Assembly (NCBI GenBank): GCA_035630195.1
Contig: DASQLD010000188.1
Span: 1-23,306 of the forward strand
Direction of reading: 5' to 3'
Source of the DNA: DASQDN01 sp035630195
GTDB lineage: Bacteria > Acidobacteriota > Terriglobia > Bryobacterales > Bryobacteraceae
Length of the DNA stretch: 23,306 nucleotides
Notes under the pieces: model-generated
Seen by the model: only the letters and a program-made list of their open reading frames with translations
Told to the model about the DNA's origin: nothing
Databases searched by the model: none
Position numbers and translations under genes: made by a program
Part shown: positions 15,127 through 23,037 of the stretch, piece by piece
Layout of the letters: every line of letters begins with the position of its first letter
How positions within the stretch are numbered: the stretch's first letter is position 1

Positions 15127-15434
15127 GCCTTCAATATGCGTCCCATGATTACACCAAACTACTGCAGGCGCACGGCGCGACCTGCAGTATGAGCCGAGAT
15201 GGAAATCCGTATGCCAACGCCAGATGCGAAAGCTTCCTCAAGACGTTGAAGCAGGAGGAGATCTACTGCCATGAGTATCGGGACATCGACGATCTCCGCA
15301 TTCATAGTGGCGCGTTTATGGACGACTACTACAACCGTCAGCGCCTGCATTCCGCGCTAGGCTACGTTTCCCCGGCGGCTTTCGGGCAAGCCATCAGAGG
15401 GCGCCTCGCTCCGGCCGCCCGATTGGAGTTTTAG
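15127..15434 (+). pseudogene. IS3-family transposase (OrfB) C-terminal remnant
   Basis: The frame reads LQYASHDYTKLLQAHGATCS, then NPYANARCESFLKTLKQEEI and YYNRQRLHSALGYVSPAAF, ending TAG at 15432-15434. This is the C-terminal third of an IS3-family DDE integrase-type transposase: the conserved catalytic Glu lies in CESFLKTLKQEE, and the xNxxRxHSALGYxSPxxF tail is typical. The usual HHSDRG motif before QYAS is gone (replaced by unrelated RTRVCC), as are the first two catalytic Asp. The usual NPYDNA is NPYANA. It is a dead 5'-truncated copy. The open frame extends back to 15030 only by chance, through the IS110-like remnant. Confidence 0.85.
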
Positions 15435-15650
15435 AAAGCATGAGGAGATCTACCCCGATGATCTTCCTGCTTGAAGAGAGCCGAGGATCAAGGAGATCCC
15501 CGGCCGATCACCGAAGTGAGTCTCCGCTGAGTATTCCTCAACGAGGCGCTCTCCAGCGGAGCTCGTCTCTGCTTCCCCAGCCGTCTTCGATTCTCATGCC
15601 GACGGTTGAACTTGTCCAGAAATATTCAGTAACGGTAAGTGTCTAATAGG
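15435..15650. other. Probable terminal non-coding part of the IS3-type remnant
   Basis: No gene is supported here. After the transposase stop another plus frame reads KHEEIYPDDL, and further on SPAELVSASPA. I associate this kind of sequence with the region between the transposase stop and the right end of some IS3-family elements. A right inverted repeat could lie near 15630-15650 (around AGTGTCTAATAG), but with no left end in view it cannot be verified. Confidence 0.35.
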
Positions 15651-15868
15651 CCGACTGTCTCACCATCGGAGTGCACCGCCAATGGTTCTACAGTGTCAGG
15701 TTTGGAAAAGCGTCTCATCACTGCCTGGAGCAACTGGCGGCTCATGCCGATTCGGGGAAGGTTCTCGGAAGTCCAACTTACATGAGGACACAACCAGGGA
15801 TCTCTACGACAAAGCTTAGTTCTGCCGAACATGAACGCACGCGTCTCCGGTTGCATGATCCGAGTCAC
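15626..15868 (-). CDS. Uncertain 80-codon ORF coupled to the molybdoenzyme stop
   Basis: The frame starts at GTG 15866-15868, overlapping the TGA of the sulfite-oxidase-family gene as GTGA, and encodes 80 residues (VTRIMQPETRAFMFGRTKLC...). It contains no signal peptide, CxxCH haem motif or recognised domain. It runs into the probable edge of the IS3-type remnant, so even if it was once a real gene it may have been truncated by the insertion. The overlap geometry is the only positive evidence. It may equally be chance. Confidence 0.2.
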   Translation of the reverse strand: MTRIMQPETRAFMFGRTKLCRRDPWLCPHVSWTSENLPRIGMSRQLLQAVMRRFSKPDTVEPLAVHSDGETVGLLDTYRY

Positions 15869-17109
15869 GGAATACGCACCGTGCGTGCTATCTGCGCATT
15901 TGCTTCCCAGAAGGTCCGCCTGGAGGCGAACGTGGCATCGTCCCGTGTTGGTTGAACGTTACCGTCGATATCGATTGCTCGTGAGCGGATGGTATGCACT
16001 GCTGAACTCGGCTGATCCCAGTTCAATCGCCAAAGCCTCCACGTGTAGCCGCGAGACCGCCGCGTCTCAGGAGGATCATCAAGGGTCGCCTCCATCCACG
16101 GGCCGTCGTCGACCTGAACTTGTACGGAGGCGATCGGAGCTCCCCAGGCGGCCCCGTGGACCATGTATCGATTCTGTTGACGCGTAACTTTGGCCGGCGC
16201 CGATTTGAGGCGGGCGCGGCCCACCGTCGTGAAGGTCCAGACCGTCTGACCGTTTCGTTGTTCTTCACGGACGGTCACGTAGTCTCTAGCCATGAACTTG
16301 CCAGCGAACCGGTGATCGATCACCTCGATCCGGGTCAGCCACTTCACGTTGGCCACACCGTACCACCCGGGGGCGATTAGCCGGACCGGGAATCCGTGCT
16401 CGCGAGGTAGCGATTGGCCGTTCATCTCGTAACAGAGGAGGTTGTCACGACCCATCGCCTCTCGCATCGACATGCTTCGAGCAAAAGTCTCCGTGACGGT
16501 CAGGTCTTGCGACCCACCGGTATCAGGCTCAACAACTCCTGTCCGTCCGCCGCTCACTACGCCGGTGTTGTCGCGAATGATCTCACGGCCGCCGTCTGCG
16601 CCCCAGAACACAACCTCCGTTCCTTGGTCGAGGATGCCCGCACTTTCGAGTAAGGGCGCCAATCGTGTCCCTCCCCATCGGGCGTTTCCAATGCCGCCAA
16701 TGAAGAAGCCCCCGTCGATGCCGTTGTTCCCGGAGCATTCCAGGGTATATTCCACTTCATGATGATCCCTCGCTTTCAAGTCAGCAATCGTCAGTGATCT
16801 GGGGCGGGCCACCAGACCGTGGAGATCAACGTGCCATGTGGAGTCATTCAAACCGTCCGGTATGCCGTAGTGCTGCACGTAGAAAAACTTGTCTGCAGGC
16901 GTCAGTCGTGAGTCAAGAGTTTCCCAGCGCAACAGGTTGCCTGTGATTTGTGGTACCGGATTCGGCGGCGGCTCGTCGAGCCAGGGGATGACTTCAGCAT
17001 CCTGCTGTCCCAGAATCCTTTCCGGTCCAGCCATCCTCAGCACCGTAAGCCCGAACCACGCACTCCCGCCCTTCAGCAAGGTTCTTCTCGAGTTGTCCCT
17101 GTTCTCCAT
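15865..17109 (-). CDS. Tat-exported molybdopterin oxidoreductase, sulfite oxidase family
   Basis: This 414-residue protein has a twin-arginine signal at the N-terminus (SRRTLLKGG followed by a hydrophobic stretch), so it should be folded with cofactor and exported to the periplasm. The molybdopterin-binding domain (about 50-265) contains the segment EYTLECSGNNG with the cysteine expected to ligate molybdenum. It continues with ARWGGTRLAPLLESAG and CYEMNGQSLPREHGFPVRLI, all typical of the family. The C-terminal dimerisation (Ig-like) domain (about 285-405) is present, which favours a SorA/SoxC-like sulfite dehydrogenase over the shorter MsrP/YedY type. No haem motif is present, so a separate electron acceptor is needed; none is seen nearby. 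It is preceded 10 bases upstream by the TPR protein gene, and GAAGGAGGG precedes its ATG. Confidence 0.9.
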   Translation of the reverse strand: MENRDNSRRTLLKGGSAWFGLTVLRMAGPERILGQQDAEVIPWLDEPPPNPVPQITGNLLRWETLDSRLTPADKFFYVQHYGIPDGLNDSTWHVDLHGLVARPRSLTIADLKARDHHEVEYTLECSGNNGIDGGFFIGGIGNARWGGTRLAPLLESAGILDQGTEVVFWGADGGREIIRDNTGVVSGGRTGVVEPDTGGSQDLTVTETFARSMSMREAMGRDNLLCYEMNGQSLPREHGFPVRLIAPGWYGVANVKWLTRIEVIDHRFAGKFMARDYVTVREEQRNGQTVWTFTTVGRARLKSAPAKVTRQQNRYMVHGAAWGAPIASVQVQVDDGPWMEATLDDPPETRRSRGYTWRLWRLNWDQPSSAVHTIRSRAIDIDGNVQPTRDDATFASRRTFWEANAQIARTVRIP

Positions 17110-17119
17110 ATACCCTCCT

Positions 17120-18292
17120 TCAACCTTTCGAGTTGAATGCCTTCCGTCTCGCTTCGATCTGTTTGGCCCATAGCTTGTCTTTAACCGCCCGCGCCAGCCG
17201 CGAATACGCGTCGAAGCGGACCATATGGGCTTCCGAACCCTGATGAACCTCGATCAGCCTCGTCGCCCGATCGAACACCTGCCACGCGCGCTCGTACTGC
17301 TTCAGATAGAAGAGCGCGATGACGGTGCGGTCCAGAATCTCCGGCATCAAACGGCTTTCCTCTCCCAGCTCCTGTACCGCAGCCAATGCCTGCTGAACAT
17401 AGACTTCGGCCTCCCGTAGCCGCCCGCCGGCAGCACACGTTGCCGCCAAAGCCGCTTGAACTACTGCGACCTCATCTTTCGTTCCAACCGTGGGCGTTCG
17501 CAGTCCGACAAGCGCCCGTGCGAACAGCTCACGGGCAAGCTCGTGACGACCCTGTGCCAGATAGAGGGAAGCGAGAACGTTTGCGGCGTGAGTGGCCTCG
17601 TAAGAAGATGCGCTCCAACTGCGCTCGGACGAGTGCAGCACGCGGCGGTACACCGGCTCGGCCACCGCGTATTCGCCGCGTCGAGCATAGACGGACGCGA
17701 GCAGTAGCTGCGGAAAGACCAGCTCCGAGCTGGCCGTGCCGAAGGCCCGCTCGTAAAGCCGGATTGCCCGGCGCGCGGTTTCTTCCGCTCGGTCGAGCTG
17801 TAACGAGTCCAAGTAGGCGTTTGCGAGATTATTGGTCAACAGCGCTTGCAAATCGTCGGGTAAGGGAGCAAGCTGCAGGGCACGGCGGTACCAGTCCGCG
17901 GCCTCTTGTGGCCGTCCCAGCTCGATGTCGACGAACCCGATCGCGGTTATCAGGCAGCCCAAAGCGGCGGTGTCCGTAGATTTGGTTTGTTCGGCGACAG
18001 CGATCGCCCGTTCTAGTCCCGGGCGGGCTTCCCCGTAGCGTCCGGCACGGACGAACGCTAATTCCCGGTGGCTGCTCTCAACCCGACCGGCGCAGAAGTC
18101 GGTGATTTTCTTATGGTGGACCCCAGTTCCGGAAGAGGACGCTTCGACACTGATCGGGACGTACGAGTTCGCCGGTTGACACAGGGCGTGATAAGGCAAA
18201 CCGATCAGTAAGCCGACCAGAAGCCGGCACAGATCCAGACATTTTCCCGCTGGCCGCTTGCAAGTGGAATGATGTGATGGGGTCGATCGCAT
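17120..18292 (-). CDS. Exported TPR-repeat protein
   Basis: This 390-residue protein has a likely signal peptide (about 15-38, LCRRLVG-like basic start then LLVGLLIGLPYHALCQ). The rest is a series of tetratricopeptide repeats from about 75 to 365, recognisable by pattern: ELGRPQEAADWYRRALQLAP, QLDRAEETARRAIRLYERAF, RRGEYAVAEPVYRRVLHSS, AQGRHELARELFARALVGL, AAGGRLREAEVYVQQALAAV, LKQYERAWQVFDRATRLI. It probably acts as a protein-protein scaffold outside the cytoplasm. It lies 10 bases before the molybdoenzyme, so the two are co-expressed, and it is divergent from the winged-helix/PD40 regulator 96 bases away. A Cys at the predicted signal end (ALCQ) might make it a lipoprotein, but the lipobox is poor. 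Partner unknown. Confidence 0.85.
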   Translation of the reverse strand: MRSTPSHHSTCKRPAGKCLDLCRLLVGLLIGLPYHALCQPANSYVPISVEASSSGTGVHHKKITDFCAGRVESSHRELAFVRAGRYGEARPGLERAIAVAEQTKSTDTAALGCLITAIGFVDIELGRPQEAADWYRRALQLAPLPDDLQALLTNNLANAYLDSLQLDRAEETARRAIRLYERAFGTASSELVFPQLLLASVYARRGEYAVAEPVYRRVLHSSERSWSASSYEATHAANVLASLYLAQGRHELARELFARALVGLRTPTVGTKDEVAVVQAALAATCAAGGRLREAEVYVQQALAAVQELGEESRLMPEILDRTVIALFYLKQYERAWQVFDRATRLIEVHQGSEAHMVRFDAYSRLARAVKDKLWAKQIEARRKAFNSKG

Positions 18293-18388
18293 GCAATCGA
18301 AACTAGCTGCAGCCGGCTTGGGCGTCCTTTGAGCACGATGAGAATCGAGTGAGATTTCCCTTAGAGGCGATATCCGAAACGCACAAGG

Positions 18389-20581
18389 GTGGCTAAAGCG
18401 TTGACAGTCTACGAATTTGGGAAGTTCCAGTTAGATACGTCGGCGCGTCGTCTCACCAAGGAGGGGACCTCAGTTAATCTTTCGCCCAAAAGCCTGGATC
18501 TGCTACAAGTGCTGGTGGCGAACCCTGGCCGGGCACTTAGTAAGTCGGAACTGCTCGAATTGCTCTGGCCTGGCACCCAGGTGGAGGAGGGGAACCTTGC
18601 CTTTCAGGTATCGGTCTTGCGCAAGGCCCTCGGTCAGGAGGCTGGCACCTGGATCGAAACGGTTCCACGGCACGGATACCGCTGGAGCGCGCCAGTCGTG
18701 GTTCGATCCGCAGCGAACGTGCCCGATTCAGTGCCGGAACCCCCGTCCGGTAATCCTAACCAGAAGGTCACCGCTCCACGGCTGCGCTCAAACAAGCGCG
18801 TTCTCCTGGCCCTGAGTATGATTGTCGCCGTTACGACAGCTGCCGTCCTAATTGTCAATCGGCCCGCCGTTCCAGCGGTGAGCAGAGACAACCGTGGCGT
18901 GCAACTCTTGAAGGCTGTCCCGCTGACTGCATTTCGCGGCATGGAGTTGAGCCCTGCCGTCTCGCCCGTCGACGATCGCGTGGCCTTCACTTGGGATGGC
19001 GAGAAACAGGATAATCGCGATGTCTATGTCGTGTCGCCCGGCTCGGTGGCGCCTGTCAGACTTACCAGCCATCCTGACCCGGACCTAAGTCCGTGCTGGT
19101 CTCCCGATGGCAAGTCGCTCGCCTTTCTGCGCCGGTTTGAGATCGATAAGGCGCATCTCATGATCATTCCGGAGTCAGGAGGACCGGAGCGCACAATAGC
19201 CGAGCTGCGAAATTTCGACTTGAGAGATTTTCCGAATGGCATGCGTATATCCGCCCTGTCGTGGTCGCCGGACGGGAAATGGATTGCAGCTTCGCATCGT
19301 GAGCCCGGCGCGGCGGTGGAGGCGATTCATCTGTTTTCGCCGACGGGAGAGAAACGGAGGCTCACCCGGCCTGCTGTTCACTCGCACGGCGACCATATGC
19401 CCTCGTTTTCTCCCGATGGAACGAAGCTCGCGTTTTGCCGACTCCAGGGATACTCGAATAGCGAAATTCACTTGCTCGCGCTTGATTCCGATGCCCGATC
19501 GATGGCCGAGCCCGTGAGGCTGACGAACGACGGCAGATGGTCGTTCAGCCCCGCCTGGACGAAGGACTCTCAAAGCCTGCTATACGTGTTCAGCCCAGGG
19601 ACCCTGGCACGATCCGCACGGGAGTTGCGTCTCATCGCGGAGGCACAGAATCGGCCCCGCGTGACGACACTGCCATTCGACGGTAGCGTCTTCGAGTTGA
19701 GTCTCAGAGATTCACTTGTCTATTCACGCTGGCTGCTGGAGATCAACATTTGGCGTGCGAGGATTCCGCCTGTCGGGGAGAAGCCCACGCAGGCCGAGCC
19801 GTTTTTGTCGTCCTCGCGGGCGGATCTGGGCGCCCGCTACTCACCCGATGGGAAGCGGATCGCGTTTGTTACGTATCGGTCTGGATTTGCAGAGTTGTGG
19901 ATCGCTGAAGCCAACGGTTCCAATCCGAAGCGCCTCACGTCGTTCGAGAGCAGTGGTATTGGTCCTCCTGCGTGGTCGCCGGACGGACAACGGCTCGTTT
20001 TCCAGGTGGCGCTCAGGGATCAATCGGAGCTGTTCGTCTCCGACACGGAACAGGGTAAGATTCGAAGGCTGACGACGACTCCATTCGATGAGTCGATGCC
20101 AAGTTATTCACGCGACGGGCGCTGGATCTACTTCAATAGCCCTCGTTCGGGCCGGAGGCAGGTATGGAAAATGCCGGCTGCCGGCGGCGATCCCGATCAA
20201 CTGACGACAAGCGGCGGCCTTCGACCGGCCGAGTCTACCGATGGAAAGACCGTATACTATGTCGCGGAACAGGGTGGCGCAATCTGGAAAGTGCGTGCGA
20301 GCGGAGGGCAAGAGATCGAAGTGGTACGCACAGTACATCCCACCGCCTACGGATTCGCGGTCACGGCCGAGGGTCTGTACTTCCGGAATGGAGCGTATGA
20401 CGGGACGCAGTATGTGCTCTTTTTCAGCTTTGCGACTGGACGCACACGACCAGTGGTCGAACTGGTGGATCTGCCGTTCGGTGCAGCTCTGAGCATCTCG
20501 CCCGATGGAAAGCAACTGCTGATAGATCAAGCTGCCAGGCCGGAAATTGATCTGATGCTAATCCGGCATCCACTTTTGTAG
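18389..20581 (+). CDS. Winged-helix / transmembrane / PD40 beta-propeller regulator
   Basis: The protein has 730 residues from GTG at 18389. An in-frame TTG at 18401 (MTVYEFGKF) has better spacing from the AAGGGTGG upstream and may be the true start. Residues about 6-103 form an OmpR/CadC-type winged helix (YEFGKFQLDTSARRL through IETVPRHGYRWSAP). A membrane helix lies at about 133-155 (VLLALSMIVAVTTAAVLIV). The outer part (about 180-730) is a TolB-like beta-propeller with repeated PD40 motifs: CWSPDGKSLAF, SWSPDGKWIAA, SFSPDGTKLAF, RYSPDGKRIAF, AWSPDGQRLVF, SYSRDGRWIYF, and SISPDGKQLL near the end. It should be a membrane-bound one-component transcription factor with a periplasmic sensor. 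The adjacent divergent TPR-molybdoenzyme pair is the most likely target. The ligand is unknown. Confidence 0.92.
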   Translation: MAKALTVYEFGKFQLDTSARRLTKEGTSVNLSPKSLDLLQVLVANPGRALSKSELLELLWPGTQVEEGNLAFQVSVLRKALGQEAGTWIETVPRHGYRWSAPVVVRSAANVPDSVPEPPSGNPNQKVTAPRLRSNKRVLLALSMIVAVTTAAVLIVNRPAVPAVSRDNRGVQLLKAVPLTAFRGMELSPAVSPVDDRVAFTWDGEKQDNRDVYVVSPGSVAPVRLTSHPDPDLSPCWSPDGKSLAFLRRFEIDKAHLMIIPESGGPERTIAELRNFDLRDFPNGMRISALSWSPDGKWIAASHREPGAAVEAIHLFSPTGEKRRLTRPAVHSHGDHMPSFSPDGTKLAFCRLQGYSNSEIHLLALDSDARSMAEPVRLTNDGRWSFSPAWTKDSQSLLYVFSPGTLARSARELRLIAEAQNRPRVTTLPFDGSVFELSLRDSLVYSRWLLEINIWRARIPPVGEKPTQAEPFLSSSRADLGARYSPDGKRIAFVTYRSGFAELWIAEANGSNPKRLTSFESSGIGPPAWSPDGQRLVFQVALRDQSELFVSDTEQGKIRRLTTTPFDESMPSYSRDGRWIYFNSPRSGRRQVWKMPAAGGDPDQLTTSGGLRPAESTDGKTVYYVAEQGGAIWKVRASGGQEIEVVRTVHPTAYGFAVTAEGLYFRNGAYDGTQYVLFFSFATGRTRPVVELVDLPFGAALSISPDGKQLLIDQAARPEIDLMLIRHPLL

Positions 20582-20584
20582 GCG

Positions 20585-20600
20585 TCAGTGCTGACACTGA
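20585..20600 (+). terminator. Weak hairpin after the propeller regulator
   Basis: TCAGTG (20585-20590) and CACTGA (20595-20600) form a 6-bp stem with a 4-base loop, four bases after the stop codon. There is no T-run on either side, so intrinsic termination is doubtful. It lies at the junction of convergent transcription. Confidence 0.25.
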
Positions 20601-20903
20601 GGTTGACAGTTGTGGACACCCGCGCATCGAGCCATTTGCATTCGGAGTTTACTTGGCTATGATCGGGCAAGTTTCCTTCCGCAGCCCAGGCACATTGAGC
20701 AACTGGCCTTGATTTGCCGAGTCTTTCGTCGGCGTGGTTTTCGCCAGTTGTCCGGCGTTGGAGCAGGCCCAGCAGCCGCGGTGGGAGCGAGGGGCGTGTC
20801 AACGGTAGCACCGGTGAAACGGTGATTACGGTAAATGGGTTCGGGCGGACCGCTGGGAGCGTCGGCTAGGTTCTCAATGGACGAGAACCGGCCTCTACAG
20901 GCT
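20601..20903. other. Convergent intergenic region, no gene recognised
   Basis: No ORF here has convincing protein character. Short beta-rich fragments occur (plus strand GETVITVNGFGRTAGSVG near 20812-20867) that vaguely resemble repeats of Ig-like domains, but they end at a stop and have no continuation. The region probably holds remnants of older coding sequence between the convergent units. Confidence 0.4.
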
Positions 20904-21017
20904 CTATCGCAAAGTGAATAGATCGTCGTCGTCCAAGGCCGGCGGCATCGCCGAGCGAACGCTTTGCTTCTGCTTGCGCATCTTGCCGCTAAAATCCAAC
21001 ACGTTCTTCATTTTCAT
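20904..21017 (-). CDS. Possible 37-residue ORF with strong ribosome-binding site
   Basis: ATG at 21015-21017 is preceded by AGGAG with a 5-base spacer and follows the ancestral stop of the cyclophilin-like gene by two bases. It encodes MKMKNVLDFSGKMRKQKQSV and ends ALDDDDLFTLR. The first half is basic and the C-terminal end acidic. It may be a genuine small gene coupled to the broken gene upstream, or the first codons of a longer gene that was itself truncated by decay. No family is recognised. The ribosome-binding site and spacing are the main evidence. Confidence 0.35.
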   Translation of the reverse strand: MKMKNVLDFSGKMRKQKQSVRSAMPPALDDDDLFTLR

Positions 21018-21019
21018 GG

Positions 21020-21531
21020 TTACTCCTGCTCAAGGGTGACCTTGACGCTTCCGGAATCAACCGCCGCAGCAAGCCCCTTCGTATCGTTGATTCGACCCGC
21101 CGTGTATATTCGTACGAGGTCGGTAAGCTCTTTTAGAAAAGTACCAGCGTCCTAAAGCCGTAGATCATCAGATCCCCGATCTGGATCGTTCCGGAATTGG
21201 ATGCGTTTACCGGCAGATTGTCTGAAACCCGGAAATACTTCTCGTTTCCGTTCAGCTCAGTCATGCTGATCGTCATCGGCAACAGGGCTCTGAATGCACG
21301 CGCTGTGGCATTGTCTTCGCGTGCTGCAGTGAAGTGATAGTTTTAGAACCGATTGTGATTTTGATTTGCTTGCTCCTCTCCGCGCCAGTGGACGTTTGCG
21401 CGTAGGCGTGGAAAAGATAGAAGGCACGGCCAGCCTCCTTCACTTTGGCGCTTCCTTCGCTCCTCCCCACTCCGGGCGAAGGTAGCGAGCGGAATGGCCA
21501 GCAACGTGATTTCTGCAACAACCAATTTCAT
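21020..21531 (-). pseudogene. Exported cyclophilin-like-fold protein with several frameshifts
   Basis: A proper start exists (ATG at 21531, AGGGGG just upstream, signal peptide MKLVVAEITLLAIPLATFA), but the protein then jumps frames. Pieces on the minus strand are HAYAQTSTGAERSKQIKITI, then (shift near 21330) AREDNATARAFRALLPMTIS and KYFRVSDNLPVNASNSGTIQ, then IGDLMIYGFRTLVLF. A TAA follows (shift near 21131-21136), and the last piece is GRINDTKGLAAAVDSGSVKV, ending TLEQE and TAA at 21020-21022. Joined, these give the cyclophilin-like fold family with its AxxFxxLLP, Y-F and GDLxxYG/LVLFY landmarks. At least three one- or two-base shifts are needed, so this is a decayed gene in an otherwise intact operon. 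It follows the ABM lipoprotein by 25 bases. Confidence 0.75.
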
Positions 21532-21556
21532 TTGTCCCCCTGTTCGGTTCGCCCTG

Positions 21557-21961
21557 TCAACGCCGCTGGACGCCCAGCAGAATCGGGTCCGTCTCGATAA
21601 GCCTGAGCGATTTGACCATGCCCTGCGTCCCCGTCTTGTACTTCTGGAAATGAGGAGTTTGCAGGTGGGAATTGTAGGCAGCTACGTCCGCATACGTCTC
21701 AAAAATCCTAATTTGGGCAGGATTATCCTTGAGCGACACGGCATATAGCGTCAGGACCCCCGGTTCCACGCGAATCGAGCTCTCGATTTCTTCTCGAAGC
21801 AAGACTTTATAGCTTTCAAGCTGCGCTGGATCGATCTCCAGTTCCGCGATACGGACAACTCGGTGAGGCGTGTCTTCGGAAGAGGAACGTCTGCACGCGT
21901 TTAGCAGAAACAACGCCAGCATCAATGCGGCAAGGGTCAGCACGTGTTTCTTCTCTCTCAT
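21557..21961 (-). CDS. Lipoprotein with antibiotic-biosynthesis-monooxygenase (ABM) fold
   Basis: The start chosen is ATG at 21961, preceded by GGGAAG with 5-base spacing; the longer upstream frame has no such site. The 134-residue product starts MREKKHVLTLAALMLALFLLNACRR, abbreviated here: a basic start, hydrophobic core and the lipobox LNAC at about residues 20-23. The mature protein (about 35-120) matches the ABM dimeric alpha-beta barrel: VVRIAELEIDPAQLESYKVL, EEIESSIRVEPGVLTLYAV, IRIFETYADVAAYNSHLQTP and HFQKYKTGT. Family members include quinol monooxygenases and small-molecule-binding proteins; catalysis cannot be inferred. It follows the alcohol dehydrogenase by 40 bases, in the same direction, and would sit on the outer face of the inner membrane or the inner face of the outer membrane. 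Confidence 0.88.
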   Translation of the reverse strand: MREKKHVLTLAALMLALFLLNACRRSSSEDTPHRVVRIAELEIDPAQLESYKVLLREEIESSIRVEPGVLTLYAVSLKDNPAQIRIFETYADVAAYNSHLQTPHFQKYKTGTQGMVKSLRLIETDPILLGVQRR

Positions 21962-22001
21962 GTTCACTTCCCAGGAAGCACAGCCGTCATCTATTACGGT
22001 T

Positions 22002-23018
22002 TCAGGGGCGCAACAGCGCCTTGATCGCGCGGCGCTCGTCCATGGCCTTGTATGCCTCAGCAACCTGGGACAGCGGCAGCTCCAGGTCGAAGACTTTTCC
22101 GGGATTGATCTTGCCGTCGAGCACGAGCTCGATCAGATGAGGCAAGTAGCGGCGTACCGGCGCGGGTCCGCCGTGGAGCCGAACGTGAGTGAAGAACAAT
22201 TGTGCGCCATCAAGGTTCATCTCATGCGGCACACCCACGTAGCCCACCGACCCGCCAGGTCTGGTCGCCTGAATCGCTTGCATCATTGCCTGCTGCGAGC
22301 CCACACACTCGAGCACGGAATCCGCGCCGACGCCTTTCGTCAGTTCCTTGATACGCGCCACTCCGTCCTCGCCCCGCTCGGTCACGATATCAGTGGCGCC
22401 GAACTCGAGAGCGAGCTTCTGCCGCGACGCGTGCCGGCTCATTACGATGATCCGCTCCGCGCCCATCAGCTTTGCGGAGAGTACTCCGAGAAGACCCACA
22501 GCTCCGTCGCCTACCACTGCGACTGTTCCGCCGGGTTTCACATTCGCTGCATCCGCCGCGAACCAGCCTGTGCCCAGCACATCGGATGTCGCCAGCAGGC
22601 TCGGCACCAGATCATCGGAGGGTATGCCAGGTGTCGGCACCAGTGTCCCGTCCGCCAACGGTACGCGCAAATAGGGCGCCTGGGCACGCAGCATGAACTC
22701 ACGACGCATGCACGACGAGTGGTAGCCGAACTGACAATGAGGACAAGTGTTGTCCGATGTTGCGAACGAGCCGACTACAAATTGTCCCGGTTTGACGGAT
22801 CTGACGGCACTGCCGACCTCTTCAACGAAACCGCAGTACTCGTGTCCCATCGGTGTCGGGCCGCTCAGTGGCTGCAGTCCGCGGTAAGGCCACAGGTCCG
22901 ATCCGCAGACGCACGTCGCAGGCAGCCGGATGATCGCGTCCGTAGGCTCGATGATCCTGGGCTCCTCACGATCTTCGAACCGAACGTCGCCCGGCCCGTA
23001 CAGTACAGTTCCTAGCAT
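22002..23018 (-). CDS. Zinc-dependent alcohol dehydrogenase (medium-chain family)
   Basis: This 338-residue protein shows the zinc-ADH order. The catalytic-zinc Cys lies in TCVCGSDLWPYRG, followed by GHEYCGFVEEVG. The structural lobe is reduced: NTCPHCQFGYHSSC shows three cysteines, and one of the four standard positions is not a Cys. The Rossmann domain has GDGAVGLLGVLSAKLMGAE. The strand after it ends VMSRHASR with no acidic residue, which suggests NADP(H) rather than NAD(H). It should oxidise or reduce an alcohol/aldehyde in the cytoplasm; the substrate is unknown. The ATG is preceded by GAGGAG. It lies 19 bases after the cupin gene and 40 bases before the ABM lipoprotein, forming an operon. 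Confidence 0.93.
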   Translation of the reverse strand: MLGTVLYGPGDVRFEDREEPRIIEPTDAIIRLPATCVCGSDLWPYRGLQPLSGPTPMGHEYCGFVEEVGSAVRSVKPGQFVVGSFATSDNTCPHCQFGYHSSCMRREFMLRAQAPYLRVPLADGTLVPTPGIPSDDLVPSLLATSDVLGTGWFAADAANVKPGGTVAVVGDGAVGLLGVLSAKLMGAERIIVMSRHASRQKLALEFGATDIVTERGEDGVARIKELTKGVGADSVLECVGSQQAMMQAIQATRPGGSVGYVGVPHEMNLDGAQLFFTHVRLHGGPAPVRRYLPHLIELVLDGKINPGKVFDLELPLSQVAEAYKAMDERRAIKALLRP

Positions 23019-23037
23019 TCTGCTCTCCTCTGGTTTC

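Noticed and set aside
20810..20870. A possible Ig-like/TIG repeat on plus
   Set aside because: Only about 18 residues look beta-rich and a stop follows directly; too short to support.
21870..23015. A 381-codon open frame on plus
   Set aside because: It lies antisense to the clearly real alcohol dehydrogenase and the ABM lipoprotein; its translation is Arg/His/Cys-rich with no domain.
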